64,000 nt of DNA from JBOFDP01 sp051647125 (GCA_051647125.1 JBOFDP010000085.1:62001-126000), one strand, 5' to 3'; positions 16,932-26,706 are shown, counted from the stretch's first letter. Notes: generated by a model not told the origin, from the sequence alone. Translations and numbers: made by a program.

Positions 16932-17004
16932 AGCGGAAGACGAGATTCGAACTCGCGACCCTCACCTTGGCAAGGTGATGCTCTACCAGCTGAGCTACTT
17001 CCGC
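16932..17004 (-). tRNA. tRNA-Gly (GCC anticodon)
   Basis: The 73-nt minus-strand sequence has acceptor GCGGAAG/CTTCCGC, D-arm TAGCTCAGCTGGTAGAGC, anticodon stem CACCT/AGGTG around TGCCAAG-type loop (anticodon GCC), and T loop GTTCGAATC. The discriminator base is T and CCA is not encoded. It lies 19 bp upstream of tRNA-Leu and is probably cotranscribed. Confidence 0.96.
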
Positions 17005-17064
17005 TTCTATCGCTTTCAAAAAAATCTTCACAAAATTATAATCTTTTCTCTAATTTCAAAATGT

Positions 17065-17271
17065 TTATTTATAAATAGGTGTATATAGTGTACTCTCAGG
17101 AATCTGTAGATTAGGTTTTCCTCGATAAGAAAACCTATATAAACCATAAGACATTCCTATTAAAAAAAATACCAATAAAATCCCTGACAAATAGGCTAAG
17201 AAATGAGAATAGGTTATCCAGTTTCTTAAACCATCATCATGAGTTGCAGACTTAGAACAACATTTGGACAT
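17065..17271 (-). CDS. Small single-span membrane protein, uncharacterised
   Basis: A 68-residue product with a cysteine pair near the start (MSKCCSKS), one strong membrane segment (HFLAYLSGILLVFFLIGMSYGLY, residues 23-45) and a positively charged continuation (RFSYRGKP). I do not recognise a family. It sits between rpsP and the tRNA pair on the same strand with 38-bp spacing, so it is plausibly cotranscribed. The length is short enough that chance cannot be excluded, but the clean topology and lack of competing frames favour a real gene. Confidence 0.55.
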   Translation of the reverse strand: MSKCCSKSATHDDGLRNWITYSHFLAYLSGILLVFFLIGMSYGLYRFSYRGKPNLQIPESTLYTPIYK

Positions 17272-17309
17272 AATTAATAGAGTTTAATTTTTTTATTATT
17301 TTAAATTCT

Positions 17310-17810
17310 TTATTCCTTAGGAGGAGCTTCACTTGGAATAATAGGAACAACTTTTTCTGTAAGTTCGTTAGCTGTTTTTATTTTTTGCTTTTTGGTATCT
17401 ACAGAAAAATCCCATACTGCTTTTTGAGCTTCTTGCTTTTTATCCTTTACTTTCTTTATATTTTCAAGGACATCTATATCGTGTTTCTTTTTCCATTCTG
17501 AAAATTTTTGAATAGCGACACTACGTTCAAATAACCCTAACTTTACACCACGCAATAAATGTTTAAAATACAATACTCCTTTATAGGATAATATTCCTTT
17601 TACTGTTTTTGTAGGTTGAGCACCATTTTCTATCCAACGCAATGCTTTTTGTTCATCAATTTGAATAGTTGCAGGGTTGGTTAATGGATTATATGTTCCT
17701 ATCTTTTCTATAAATTTCCCGTCTCGTGGAGCTTTTGAATCGGCTATTATAATAGAAAAAAATGGTCTTTTTTTAGCTCCTTGTCTTTGTAATCTAATTT
17801 TAACTGGCAT
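17310..17810 (-). CDS. rpsP: 30S ribosomal protein S16
   Basis: Begins MPVKIRLQRQGAKKRPFFSIIIADSKAPRDGKFIEKIGTYNPL, the S16 signature, which binds 16S rRNA in the body of the small subunit. The reading frame extends 8 codons further to 17834, but family alignment places the start at the ATG at 17810. At 166 residues it carries a long C-terminal tail (KKVKDKKQEAQKAV ... PSEAPPKE), a common feature of Bacteroidota S16. It heads a minus-strand run leading into the tRNAs. Confidence 0.96.
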   Translation of the reverse strand: MPVKIRLQRQGAKKRPFFSIIIADSKAPRDGKFIEKIGTYNPLTNPATIQIDEQKALRWIENGAQPTKTVKGILSYKGVLYFKHLLRGVKLGLFERSVAIQKFSEWKKKHDIDVLENIKKVKDKKQEAQKAVWDFSVDTKKQKIKTANELTEKVVPIIPSEAPPKE

Positions 17811-17852
17811 CTTAAATAAAGATTTATAATGCAAAAAATATTTTTAACACTG

Positions 17853-17860
17853 CAAATATA
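17853..17860 (-). promoter_or_regulatory. rpsP promoter -7 element
   Basis: Minus-strand TATATTTG matches TAnnTTTG, 42 nt before the rpsP ATG. A second, looser match (TATTTTTTG) lies closer, around 17836-17845. Confidence 0.45.
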
Positions 17861-17928
17861 AAGAAAAAAATGAATTCATAGAATTTAATTCTTTAATTCG
17901 GTTATATCTCCACTAAAGAAAATGCTCT

Positions 17929-20445
17929 TTATGTGGTTTTAGATTGTAGTTTTTTCTTTCTGTAGACATAAACCGAAAAAGCAATTATACCTATCCAAAT
18001 AATCCATAAAGCAATAGATCCTATGGTTACATTTTTTGCTGCAGTATCTAAAATTTTAGGACTAAAAACAAATAAAACTTCTCCCTCGCCTGCTGGTAAA
18101 GCCAAACCTCTAAGTACATAATTTGTTTTTATAATAGGGATTTCTTGCCCATTAAAATAAGCTGTCCACCCTTGATTTACATAAAAAATTTCACTAAATA
18201 CCGCAAACTGAGGGGTAGTAGCACTATATTGATACCATATAGAATCATTACGCATTTGGATAATCTTTATGGAGTCTGTTGTTGGATTATATTGTGGCGT
18301 TATAATTTGTGGTTTATACTGCTCATTCACAATAGCTATTTGTGATGAAAAACTATCCAGTGCTTTCATTTCCTGTAAGGCATTGGATACATATTTTATA
18401 TCTTTCACTAGCCAACATGCTCCTAAATTATCAGGATTTATAGAAATTTTTTCTCTACCATCTTGTCCTGTAAACACAAAATATTTAGTATTCAACATAT
18501 TATATATACTCCTATTATTTCTTCCTAATTGATAAGAAATTAAATCTTGATAAATACTTAATTTGGCAGGAGAATATCCTCCCGTCATATTATGATAATA
18601 TGCCATATAAGAATCATTAAAAGGAGAAATAGTCTGCCTTAAATCTGTTACTCTATAGTAAGTAGTATCTTGAAGCAACAAATCATTAATAGGTGTTTTT
18701 TGCAATTGTATAGGTAAGGTTTCACTATTGTCTGTAAATGTTTCTTTATTCACAAAATTTAAATCTTCTTTTAATACATCTGCAAAGGCAATAACTCCTA
18801 TAAAAATAAACGCATAGGTATATTTAATTTTCTTGTAAAGCACTAAAGCCACCAAAGCCACACTAATACCAATCATCCAAAGACATTGCCCAAGATTAAA
18901 TAAATAAATTTTTTGACGTTCTTTAACTACTGCATTAAAAAAACCCTTAAAAAAAGATTGTCCTTGATCTGCTGTAATATTATTATTTATATAAAATAAT
19001 GTTTGCTCGTCTTTAGGAGATAAAAAATTTAATCCCACATACATCATTAACAAAAAAATCAATAAGCCTCCTGCTGTATATAATACCTTTTTTATATAGA
19101 TAGTAGGATTCAAATCTTTTCTTGCAAACTCATTTAAACCTAAAATTGCTAATAAAGGAATTAATAATTGTGGAATTACCATAATCATAGAGGGTGCCCT
19201 AAACTTGTTGTAAAAAGGGAGATATTTCCAGATCAGCTCATTGAAACTCCAAAAATACCCACCCCAAGCCAAAAAGATAGAAAGTATAATAACTCCCAAA
19301 AGATACCATTTAATTTTATTACGTACAACAACCAGTGCTACTAATGCAAAAAACACTAAAAGAATACCCACATAAGGAGGTCCTACGGTAGACCCTATTC
19401 CTCCCCAATAAGGAGAAGTAACACGAGTAATTCCAGTTTGTTGTGCTTCTTGTATATGTTCTTGTACATAATTCATTACAGGACCGTCCTCTTGCCATTG
19501 AGTAATATCTCCACCTCCAAAACAATTAGCCATCATCAATACTAAAGGTTCTCCTATACGCATGCTATAGCTCATAGCATAAGCACTATCATGCCCAGTA
19601 CTAGGAGCAATTTGTTTAATCTGATTATCGGTTATATTAATATCCGGCAAACTACTTCCTCCTCTTGTACTAGCTTTGGAATATTCTGATAATACACTAG
19701 TAATGCCAGAATTAACCAGATAGGATAGGGCTAATAATATTACTACAATAAAACCATGTCTAAACAATAGTCCCCATTTTTTTTCTTTAATATCATGAAC
19801 CACATAATATAAAACAAAGAAAAACAAAACGATAAGCGTATAATATATAATTTGAAGATGGGCAAATTGAAAGGCGGCAATAGTACTTACAGAAAAAAGT
19901 AATATCCCCGTAAGATATTTTTTTTTCCATATAAACATACATCCACCCAAAATAAACGGCATTAAAGCAATGGTTGCCATCTTGGTGTAATGTCCTGCAT
20001 AAGGGCTAATAATTACTATATTATAAGTAGCAAAAGCATAACATAAACCTATTACAATACCCAATATTTTTTTTACCCTAAATGCACAAGCCAAGACATA
20101 AAACCCCAAAGCTGCCCAAAAAAACATATTAATAGGATACGGTAACACATAGTCCATGTAGGTTCTAAATGGAGGTATATTAATAGCAGGGTCAATAGTT
20201 CCTCCTCCTAATGCAAATTCTGGCAAGCCTGAAAACATATTCGTTTTCCATAGTTTACCTGGATGATAACTATTTTTTGCTCCCGCACCTGTCATTCCAG
20301 AAAAAGAAGATTGATCGTGGGTAACAATAGTATCTCCATATAAAGCAGGAGAAAAATAGATTGTTGTAACTACTAAAAATACTAATATACTAACGATATG
20401 AATATACCAGGAATTTTTTTCAAACCAATTTTTATGTTTTATCAT
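17929..20445 (-). CDS. YfhO-family multi-span membrane protein
   Basis: An 838-residue integral membrane protein with about a dozen hydrophobic segments and a C-terminal extracytoplasmic domain before the last helix. The first loop (YFSPALYGDTIVTHDQSSFSG ... LWKTNMFSGLPEFALGGG) is typical of YfhO proteins, predicted GT-C-fold membrane glycosyltransferases. In Firmicutes YfhO glycosylates teichoic acids; the role in Bacteroidota is not established, so substrate here is unknown. It has its own promoter element 25 nt upstream. Confidence 0.85.
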   Translation of the reverse strand: MIKHKNWFEKNSWYIHIVSILVFLVVTTIYFSPALYGDTIVTHDQSSFSGMTGAGAKNSYHPGKLWKTNMFSGLPEFALGGGTIDPAINIPPFRTYMDYVLPYPINMFFWAALGFYVLACAFRVKKILGIVIGLCYAFATYNIVIISPYAGHYTKMATIALMPFILGGCMFIWKKKYLTGILLFSVSTIAAFQFAHLQIIYYTLIVLFFFVLYYVVHDIKEKKWGLLFRHGFIVVILLALSYLVNSGITSVLSEYSKASTRGGSSLPDINITDNQIKQIAPSTGHDSAYAMSYSMRIGEPLVLMMANCFGGGDITQWQEDGPVMNYVQEHIQEAQQTGITRVTSPYWGGIGSTVGPPYVGILLVFFALVALVVVRNKIKWYLLGVIILSIFLAWGGYFWSFNELIWKYLPFYNKFRAPSMIMVIPQLLIPLLAILGLNEFARKDLNPTIYIKKVLYTAGGLLIFLLMMYVGLNFLSPKDEQTLFYINNNITADQGQSFFKGFFNAVVKERQKIYLFNLGQCLWMIGISVALVALVLYKKIKYTYAFIFIGVIAFADVLKEDLNFVNKETFTDNSETLPIQLQKTPINDLLLQDTTYYRVTDLRQTISPFNDSYMAYYHNMTGGYSPAKLSIYQDLISYQLGRNNRSIYNMLNTKYFVFTGQDGREKISINPDNLGACWLVKDIKYVSNALQEMKALDSFSSQIAIVNEQYKPQIITPQYNPTTDSIKIIQMRNDSIWYQYSATTPQFAVFSEIFYVNQGWTAYFNGQEIPIIKTNYVLRGLALPAGEGEVLFVFSPKILDTAAKNVTIGSIALWIIWIGIIAFSVYVYRKKKLQSKTT

Positions 20446-20470
20446 ATAAGATTAAGAAATTTATTTGTTG

Positions 20471-20478
20471 CAAAAATA
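20471..20478 (-). promoter_or_regulatory. yfhO promoter -7 element
   Basis: Minus-strand TATTTTTG matches TAnnTTTG, 25 nt before the ATG at 20445. Confidence 0.5.
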
Positions 20479-20502
20479 TATTACTATTTTAAAATACTAC
20501 TT

Positions 20503-22977
20503 TTATAAATTAATCCACTCCATTTCAGCAATTTTTTCATCTACCGGTATTTTGTTTCCTATGGCTTTCCAGCCCATCACTTCTACCCAAGTATTCGTAT
20601 TAGCTTGAATATACAAAGGCATTCCTTTTTTACCCATATTGAGTTGTAAAGTTGGGTATTCTTGTGTTGTGGCTATTTGTACATAATTCCCTTTACCTTC
20701 CTTGATAAAAGAAAACTTTGTTTTTATAGTAGAGGTTTCTATTTTAAATCGCTTGATGTAATATTGCTTTTTTTCATTATCCCAGTATATCGTGGTTATC
20801 ACCTCCTCAGAATCAAATTTTTGAATATGCAATAGCTGGTTTGAATAAAAATATTTATTTAAATCAACCTCTGTAATTTCATAGTTGCCATCTTTATAAA
20901 TTAATAATAAAAAATCTCCAGTATTAAAATTTCCTAAATATTGACCACGGTTATTGGTATTAAGTCTATTAAAAGTAGCATCAAAATATAGATTTTGTCC
21001 TCCAAACTGAGCTTTCCCTTTAGCTATTAATTTTACTGTACGAACAGGATATTTAGTAACCTGATTACCTATAGAAACTCTGTTTTTAATTTCTAAAGAT
21101 TTAAAATCCAATTCTATCTCTTTGTTTTTAGCACTACAATTAGGACTTAAAGTAAATTTTATTTTCTCAGTTTCTCCTAATGGATTCGAGGTAAAATATA
21201 AAACTTTAGACTTTGCCGTTCCTTTGGTCAAAATATATTGCTTATCTCTAGTTACACCACCCACCTGAAAACGTTTCGCCATCGTAGTGCCAGTGGCACC
21301 ATCCAAATACACCATATTGTAGGTCGTTTTTATATCATTTTTCTTAAATACAGCTATGTGAATAATATTTTTCCCTATAAAAGCCTTATCACTCACTTTG
21401 ACAACCTTCATAGTGCCTTCTTTCGTAAAAGCTACAATATCATCTACATCAGAGCAATCAAATATATGTTGATCTTTTTTTAATCCTGTACCCAAAAAAC
21501 CTTCTTCAAAATTAGCATACAACTTTACATTAGCAATAGCAATATTACGCACTTCTAAAGTTTCTATTTCTTGTATTTTTGTCTTTCGTTTTCTGTCTTT
21601 TCCGTATTTTATTTTTAGTTTTTCAAACCATTGTATAGCATATTCTACCAAATTGTTAAGGTGGTATTTGGTTTCTTTAATATCTTTTTCTATGGCTTTA
21701 ATTTGTGCATCTAATTCGTCAATATCTAATTTATAAATTCTACGCACTGGTTTTTCTGTAAGTTTAAGAATATCCTCAGTAGTAATTTCTTTTTTAAGCT
21801 TCTTTAAAAAGGGAATAAAGGCATTTTTAATAGCTAATAGCACCACCTCCCAAGAGTTGTGTTTTTTTTCTAATTCTTGATAAATTTTTTCTTCAAAAAA
21901 TATTTTTTCTAGGCTAGTATAATGCCATTTTTCTTGTAATTCTAACAAATGAATTAAAAGTTCTTTTTGTAATAAAGATTTGGTATTTTCTGTGGAAAAA
22001 GTAAGTAGCTCATCCACCCCTATAAAGCAAGGTTTTTTGTCGATAATAACACAAGTATTAGGAGAAATACTTATTTCACAATCCGTAAAAGCATACAAAG
22101 CGTCAATCGTTTGATCGGTAGTAATACCTTGAGCTACATCTACTTGTATTTCCACCTCTGCCGCCGTATTATCAGTAATTTTTTTTATTTTAATTTTTCC
22201 CTTATCGTTGGCACTTAAAATACTATCTATAAGTTGAGTAGTAGTTACCCCATAAGGTACATTACAGATAGATAATGTTTTTTTGTCTATTTCTCTAATT
22301 ACACACCTTAACTTAATTTTTCCTCCTCTTTTACCATAATTATATTGAGTAGCATCCATTAAACCACCAGTAATAAAATCTGGTAAGAGTTGAAATTTTT
22401 TTCCTTTCAAATATTGAATACTTGCATCACAAAGTTCTATAAAATTATGTGGTAATATTTTTGTACTTAACCCTACAGCAATACCTTCAACACCCTGAGA
22501 AAGCACTATGGGAAACTTAGCAGGCAAAGTAACAGGTTCTTTTTTTCTACCATCGTAACTTAGTTGCCATTCTGTAATTTTGGGTTGATAAAGCACCTCC
22601 AAAGCAAACTTGCTTAATCTTGCTTCTATATATCTTGCAGCAGCAGCACTATCTCCAGTACATACATCGCCCCAATTACCTTGCGTATCTATCAGTAAGT
22701 TTTTCTGGCCCATATTCACCAAAGCATCTCCGATAGAAGCATCTCCATGAGGATGATATTGCATACTTTGACCTATGATATTGGCTACCTTATTATATTT
22801 ACCATCATCCATTTCTTTCATTGCATGAAGAATTCTACGTTGTACAGGTTTTAACCCATCCTCTATAACAGGTACAGCTCGATCCAAAATAACATAAGAG
22901 GCATATTCCAAAAACCAATTTCTATACAGATTTTTTATACCTTTACTGTTTTCTATAGTAGTTTCAAAATTAGACAT
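20503..22977 (-). CDS. parC: DNA topoisomerase IV subunit A
   Basis: An 824-residue type IIA topoisomerase A subunit. Residues 1-130 hold the winged-helix active site: DGLKPVQRRILHAM, the quinolone-target region YHPHGDASIGDALV (residues 74-87) and the catalytic tyrosine Tyr116 in AAARYIEARL. The tower, coiled coil and a C-terminal beta-propeller region follow. The AAARY sequence instead of AAMRYTE, together with length, points to the Bacteroidota ParC group rather than GyrA. It decatenates daughter chromosomes. parE is not adjacent. It is divergent from the tonB-like gene. Confidence 0.9.
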   Translation of the reverse strand: MSNFETTIENSKGIKNLYRNWFLEYASYVILDRAVPVIEDGLKPVQRRILHAMKEMDDGKYNKVANIIGQSMQYHPHGDASIGDALVNMGQKNLLIDTQGNWGDVCTGDSAAAARYIEARLSKFALEVLYQPKITEWQLSYDGRKKEPVTLPAKFPIVLSQGVEGIAVGLSTKILPHNFIELCDASIQYLKGKKFQLLPDFITGGLMDATQYNYGKRGGKIKLRCVIREIDKKTLSICNVPYGVTTTQLIDSILSANDKGKIKIKKITDNTAAEVEIQVDVAQGITTDQTIDALYAFTDCEISISPNTCVIIDKKPCFIGVDELLTFSTENTKSLLQKELLIHLLELQEKWHYTSLEKIFFEEKIYQELEKKHNSWEVVLLAIKNAFIPFLKKLKKEITTEDILKLTEKPVRRIYKLDIDELDAQIKAIEKDIKETKYHLNNLVEYAIQWFEKLKIKYGKDRKRKTKIQEIETLEVRNIAIANVKLYANFEEGFLGTGLKKDQHIFDCSDVDDIVAFTKEGTMKVVKVSDKAFIGKNIIHIAVFKKNDIKTTYNMVYLDGATGTTMAKRFQVGGVTRDKQYILTKGTAKSKVLYFTSNPLGETEKIKFTLSPNCSAKNKEIELDFKSLEIKNRVSIGNQVTKYPVRTVKLIAKGKAQFGGQNLYFDATFNRLNTNNRGQYLGNFNTGDFLLLIYKDGNYEITEVDLNKYFYSNQLLHIQKFDSEEVITTIYWDNEKKQYYIKRFKIETSTIKTKFSFIKEGKGNYVQIATTQEYPTLQLNMGKKGMPLYIQANTNTWVEVMGWKAIGNKIPVDEKIAEMEWINL

Positions 22978-23125
22978 TGTATATTTGGTTAGAAAAAAAT
23001 CAGTGCAATATTAAATCTTTTTTAATACAAAAAAATAGTATTTATTCTATAAATATATCCCTATGACAACTAAAGCAATGAAGTTTTCGAACTATGAAAA
23101 ATCTATTTTTATGGAATAAATAGAT

Positions 23126-23133
23126 TATTTTTG
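23126..23133 (+). promoter_or_regulatory. Promoter -7 element directly in front of the tonB-like gene
   Basis: TATTTTTG ends only 6 nt before the ATG at 23140, so transcription should start at or next to the start codon, giving a leaderless or nearly leaderless mRNA. Confidence 0.5.
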
Positions 23134-23139
23134 TAAGTT

Positions 23140-24039
23140 ATGGATTATACCATAAACGATAATAATCAATTAAAAGAAAGGCAACAAATAAATGATTCTA
23201 ATAAAAAAGCTTTTTTTATTAGTTGTTTCCTATGCTTATTGCTTTTTTTAAGCTTCTTGTTTATTAAACGAAAAGAGCCTCCTTTAGTAGAGATTGCTGG
23301 AGAACAGGAAATGGAGGTCAATATAGGCAATATAGAGAATGCTTGGGGCAATGACCAAAGTTTAACTCCAAACACCTCCAGTAGCCAAGAAGTGAACGAA
23401 GAACATATAACAGAGGCTTCTACTCCTATAGAAGAACATAACTTAGCTACAGACGATAATAGTGATGTAAAAACCTCTTCTTTTTCTCCTAAAAAACTAA
23501 ACAAGCAAGTCGTAGAACCCAAATCTACAAACCCTACACCTCCCCAAGTTATTAATCAAGAACAAAACTCCTCTCTCCCAGAAAAAGCCCCACCTCTTCC
23601 AAAACCTAAAGCAGTAATGAGCGCTCTTGTTAAAGAAAATATAAACAAAGAAGAAAACCAATCGGATTCGTACAATAAAAGAGGCAATCAAGGTACTACT
23701 CAAGGTAATGGAGATATGGGCATGCTTCTAGGTTCTGAAGGTGGAATAACTGCTCCTGTAAGCTTTAGTATTGTAAAAGGTTTAAGTAATAGAAATATTG
23801 TTTATGTACCACAATATAGTGATGATTTTAATAAAGAAGGGACTGTAAGAGTGCGTGTTTCTTTTAATAATACCGGCAATGCTATTGGGGCATCTTTTTA
23901 CATGCCCGGCTCGAACACAACAGACAAAATACTAATTAACTTAGCTCTCAAAAGAGCAAAATCTATTAAACTTAATCAAGACCCATCTGCACCCATAGAA
24001 CAAGAAGCAATTTTTGAATTTCTGTTTAAAATAAAGTAA
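23140..24039 (+). CDS. TonB-like energy transducer
   Basis: A 299-residue protein with a cytoplasmic N-terminus, one membrane segment (AFFISCFLCLLLFLSFLFI, about residues 24-42), a long disordered proline/lysine/glutamate-rich periplasmic spacer (residues 80-170) and a compact C-terminal domain (NIVYVPQYSDDFNKEGTVRVRVSFNNTGNAIGASF). This architecture matches TonB-like proteins of Bacteroidota that couple the proton motive force to outer-membrane receptors. folC follows 7 bp later, the arrangement common in Flavobacteria, but the usual exbB/exbD genes are not upstream; parC is. Confidence 0.75.
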   Translation: MDYTINDNNQLKERQQINDSNKKAFFISCFLCLLLFLSFLFIKRKEPPLVEIAGEQEMEVNIGNIENAWGNDQSLTPNTSSSQEVNEEHITEASTPIEEHNLATDDNSDVKTSSFSPKKLNKQVVEPKSTNPTPPQVINQEQNSSLPEKAPPLPKPKAVMSALVKENINKEENQSDSYNKRGNQGTTQGNGDMGMLLGSEGGITAPVSFSIVKGLSNRNIVYVPQYSDDFNKEGTVRVRVSFNNTGNAIGASFYMPGSNTTDKILINLALKRAKSIKLNQDPSAPIEQEAIFEFLFKIK

Positions 24040-24046
24040 TTTTGTA

Positions 24047-25381
24047 ATGAACTACACTGAAACTTTATCTTTTCTATATGAACAACTACCTGTATTTAGT
24101 AGAATAGGACACCCCGCTTATAAAAAAGGTTTAGGTAATATTATAGCGCTATGCGATGCCCTTGATAACCCTCAAAAAAAAATAAAAACCATACACATAG
24201 CTGGAACCAATGGGAAAGGATCAACGAGTCATATATTAGCCTCAATATTTCAAAAAGCTGGTTACAAAACAGGGTTGTTAACTTCTCCACATGTAATTGA
24301 TTTTAGGGAACGTATTCGTAGTAATGGGGGAAAAATAAAAGAGACGTTTATAGTCAATTTTATACAAAAACTACTCCCTCTTATAAAAGAAAAAAAACCT
24401 TCCTTTTTTGAGCTTACTACAGCTATGGCTTTTGAATATTTCTATCAAGAAAAAGTTAATTATGCTATCATAGAAACTGGGTTAGGTGGTGAGTTTGATA
24501 GTACAAATATTATTGTTCCAAAAATATGTTTAATTACCAATATTGCCTATGATCATCAAGACATACTAGGTAATACCTTACAAGAAATTTCTACAGCTAA
24601 AGCGGGAATTATTAAACCCAATATACCTGTATTTATAGGCGATATACCTCATGAAACAAAGTCTATATTTTTAGAAAAAGCTGCCGAAAAAAAAGCTCCT
24701 CTCGTCTTCTCAAAAGAAGCATATGAAATAACGCTACAACACTCTTCTTTAAAACAAAATACTTGGCTAATAGAAGAGAAAACACAGCATACCAAAACCT
24801 TGCTTTATACTGATTTATTGGGATATTACCAAGCGAATAATATCATTTTAGCAATGTCAGCATCTATGTGGTTTGTAAAAAAAGGGGTTTTAACAAAAAA
24901 ACATTTGCATGAAGGTATTAAAACGGTAAAGAAAACAATACCTTTTTTCGGGCGATGGGATATACTGTCAGAATCTCCCCTTATCATTGCAGACGTAGCA
25001 CATAATGAACACGGTATCCAACAGGTTATATCTCAAATCTATAAAATACAACCAGGAAACTTACATATTCTTTACGGCATGACAAAAGAGAAATCTATAG
25101 AAAAAATATTTTCTCTACTCCCAAAAAATGCTCATTATTACTTTACACAAATAAAAGGCAATATTCGCTCTAAAGCTTCCGAAGAAATCCAACAAATAGG
25201 AAAAAAATATAATTTACAATGTTGTTCTTTTCTGACTATTTCTGAAGCCTTACAAGCGGTTAAAAAAAAGCTCCAAACAAAGGATACTCTTCTCATCACG
25301 GGAAGTATCTTTTTGGTAGGAGAAGTATATCAACAAATAGGAAAAATATTTACACAAATAAAAAATATATTTTATGAATAA
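24047..25381 (+). CDS. folC: Folylpolyglutamate/dihydrofolate synthase
   Basis: A 444-residue Mur-ligase-like enzyme that adds glutamate to folates. It begins with the family region YEQLPVFSRIGHPAYKKGLGNI, then the P-loop TIHIAGTNGKGSTSHILASIF, TGLLTSPHVIDFRERIR, the ELTTAMAFEYF helix and ETGLGGEFDSTN. The C-terminal ligase domain carries ADVAHNEHGIQQV. It overlaps the following atpZ start by 8 bp, suggesting translational coupling. FolB is encoded at 59078. Confidence 0.95.
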   Translation: MNYTETLSFLYEQLPVFSRIGHPAYKKGLGNIIALCDALDNPQKKIKTIHIAGTNGKGSTSHILASIFQKAGYKTGLLTSPHVIDFRERIRSNGGKIKETFIVNFIQKLLPLIKEKKPSFFELTTAMAFEYFYQEKVNYAIIETGLGGEFDSTNIIVPKICLITNIAYDHQDILGNTLQEISTAKAGIIKPNIPVFIGDIPHETKSIFLEKAAEKKAPLVFSKEAYEITLQHSSLKQNTWLIEEKTQHTKTLLYTDLLGYYQANNIILAMSASMWFVKKGVLTKKHLHEGIKTVKKTIPFFGRWDILSESPLIIADVAHNEHGIQQVISQIYKIQPGNLHILYGMTKEKSIEKIFSLLPKNAHYYFTQIKGNIRSKASEEIQQIGKKYNLQCCSFLTISEALQAVKKKLQTKDTLLITGSIFLVGEVYQQIGKIFTQIKNIFYE

Positions 25382-25595
25382 GAAAATAAACACATATCAA
25401 AAATGGGATAATATTATTTACGAACTCATTGCGAGTATTTTATTAGGAATTGCCATTGGTTATTTTATAGATAAAAAAATATATGGCAAGCTACATTTAT
25501 ATATAGCTATCATACCAGCCTTTTTTATTATTTCTGTATTTGTTCGTTTATACATTCAAGTAAAAAAAGTAAACCAAAACAACAATACTCCGTAA
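25374..25595 (+). CDS. AtpZ/AtpI-family small membrane protein
   Basis: A 73-residue protein with two hydrophobic segments (YELIASILLGIAIGYFID and LYIAIIPAFFIISVFVRLYIQV), with the GxxIGYxxD pattern of AtpZ, a small membrane subunit encoded ahead of ATP synthase genes and linked to Mg/Ca import or assembly. It overlaps folC and shares the TAATG junction with the next gene. The ATP synthase genes themselves are not here. Confidence 0.75.
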   Translation: MNKKINTYQKWDNIIYELIASILLGIAIGYFIDKKIYGKLHLYIAIIPAFFIISVFVRLYIQVKKVNQNNNTP

Positions 25596-25951
25596 TGAAA
25601 AAAGTACTCCTATATATTGGTATTATTAGTATACTCATTGGCATTACCTCATTATTTCAATTTTGCGGGTATCATCTACAAAAAAAAGATTTTATTTTTA
25701 TGATTCTAATAGGATTTTTAAGTATGGTATTTTTGTTTTTAAAAATCATAGTACTAAAGAAAGAAAACACTTTCTTAAATATTTTTTTTATGTACATTGC
25801 CTTTTTCCTTAAAATTAGTTGTTTTCTTCTTTTATATGTGGTTTTTTATCTTAAAACAGAAAAAGTTTTTTTAGGGTTTTTCATACTTTTTTCACATTAT
25901 TTAGTATATAATATTGTAGAAATTATTTTATTAAAAAAAATAAAAATATAG
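25595..25951 (+). CDS. Four-span membrane protein, AtpI-like position
   Basis: A 118-residue protein composed almost wholly of four membrane helices joined by short basic loops. In Bacteroidota a protein of this size and topology commonly sits between atpZ and atpB, and this gene starts inside the atpZ stop (TAATG). Sequence similarity alone would not identify it; I infer an AtpI-like role in c-ring assembly or a related function. The next gene is unrelated (SprT-like). Confidence 0.6.
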   Translation: MKKVLLYIGIISILIGITSLFQFCGYHLQKKDFIFMILIGFLSMVFLFLKIIVLKKENTFLNIFFMYIAFFLKISCFLLLYVVFYLKTEKVFLGFFILFSHYLVYNIVEIILLKKIKI

Positions 25952-25962
25952 CTTTCTCTATT

Positions 25963-26595
25963 GTGGCAAATAAAAAAGTAGATTGGTCTTCCTTACAACA
26001 ATTTATACCTCCTAATACTTTTTCATTTATCAACAATTTGTTGAATGAACATTCTATTAAAATAGTAATTACAAAACCTCGTAAACATATACTTGGTTAT
26101 TATAAACCTCCTTGCTCAAATAATACCGAACACACTATTACTGTAAATGGAAATCTTTCTCGATATGCTTTTTTTATTATCTTGATACATGAAATTGCTC
26201 ATCTTAAAACTTTTGTATTATACAAAAACACAGTGGCAGGGCATGGCATAGAATGGAAAAAAACTTATGCCGACTTGCTGAAACAAACGCTACTTCTAAA
26301 TTGTTATCCCACTGATTTGGAAAATATAATAAGAAAAAAATCCTCACAATTTTCTTCATTACGTTCCTGTACAGATAATGATATTTTGAGAATACTCAAA
26401 AAATATGAATCTCAGCATAAAGATAGCAGCATATATACTATAGAAAATATAGGAATAGGAAGTAACTTTTTATATAAAGAAAAAATATTTTATATTAAAG
26501 AAAAACGCCGTACCCGATTTTTGTGTATAGACAAAAAAACACATCAACAATATCTATTTCATGGTTTAGTAGATGTACAAAAAGCTATAGAATAA
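25963..26595 (+). CDS. SprT-like zinc metalloprotease
   Basis: A 210-residue protein with the motif ILIHEIAHLKTFVLYKNTVAGHGIEWKK: an HExxH zinc site followed by a third histidine in AGHGxEW, diagnostic of SprT/Spartan-like domains. The C-terminal part (YIKEKRRTRFLCIDKKTHQQYLFHG) is probably a small beta domain; the cysteines of a full zinc ribbon are mostly missing. The start is GTG at 25963. Substrate unknown; eukaryotic relatives digest DNA-protein crosslinks. Confidence 0.8.
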   Translation: MANKKVDWSSLQQFIPPNTFSFINNLLNEHSIKIVITKPRKHILGYYKPPCSNNTEHTITVNGNLSRYAFFIILIHEIAHLKTFVLYKNTVAGHGIEWKKTYADLLKQTLLLNCYPTDLENIIRKKSSQFSSLRSCTDNDILRILKKYESQHKDSSIYTIENIGIGSNFLYKEKIFYIKEKRRTRFLCIDKKTHQQYLFHGLVDVQKAIE

Positions 26596-26706
26596 ATAAT
26601 AATAGTTTACCACTTATCAAGAAAAAAGTTTCTTAACCAAGTTCGTAAAGAGTTTCTATTTTTCTAATTTTATCTAACAATAAATACCAAAATCAATAGT
26701 TTACAT

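Noticed and set aside
16827..17004. Attachment site or integrated element at the tRNA pair
   Set aside because: No integrase, no repeated tRNA 3' end and no foreign genes are seen nearby.
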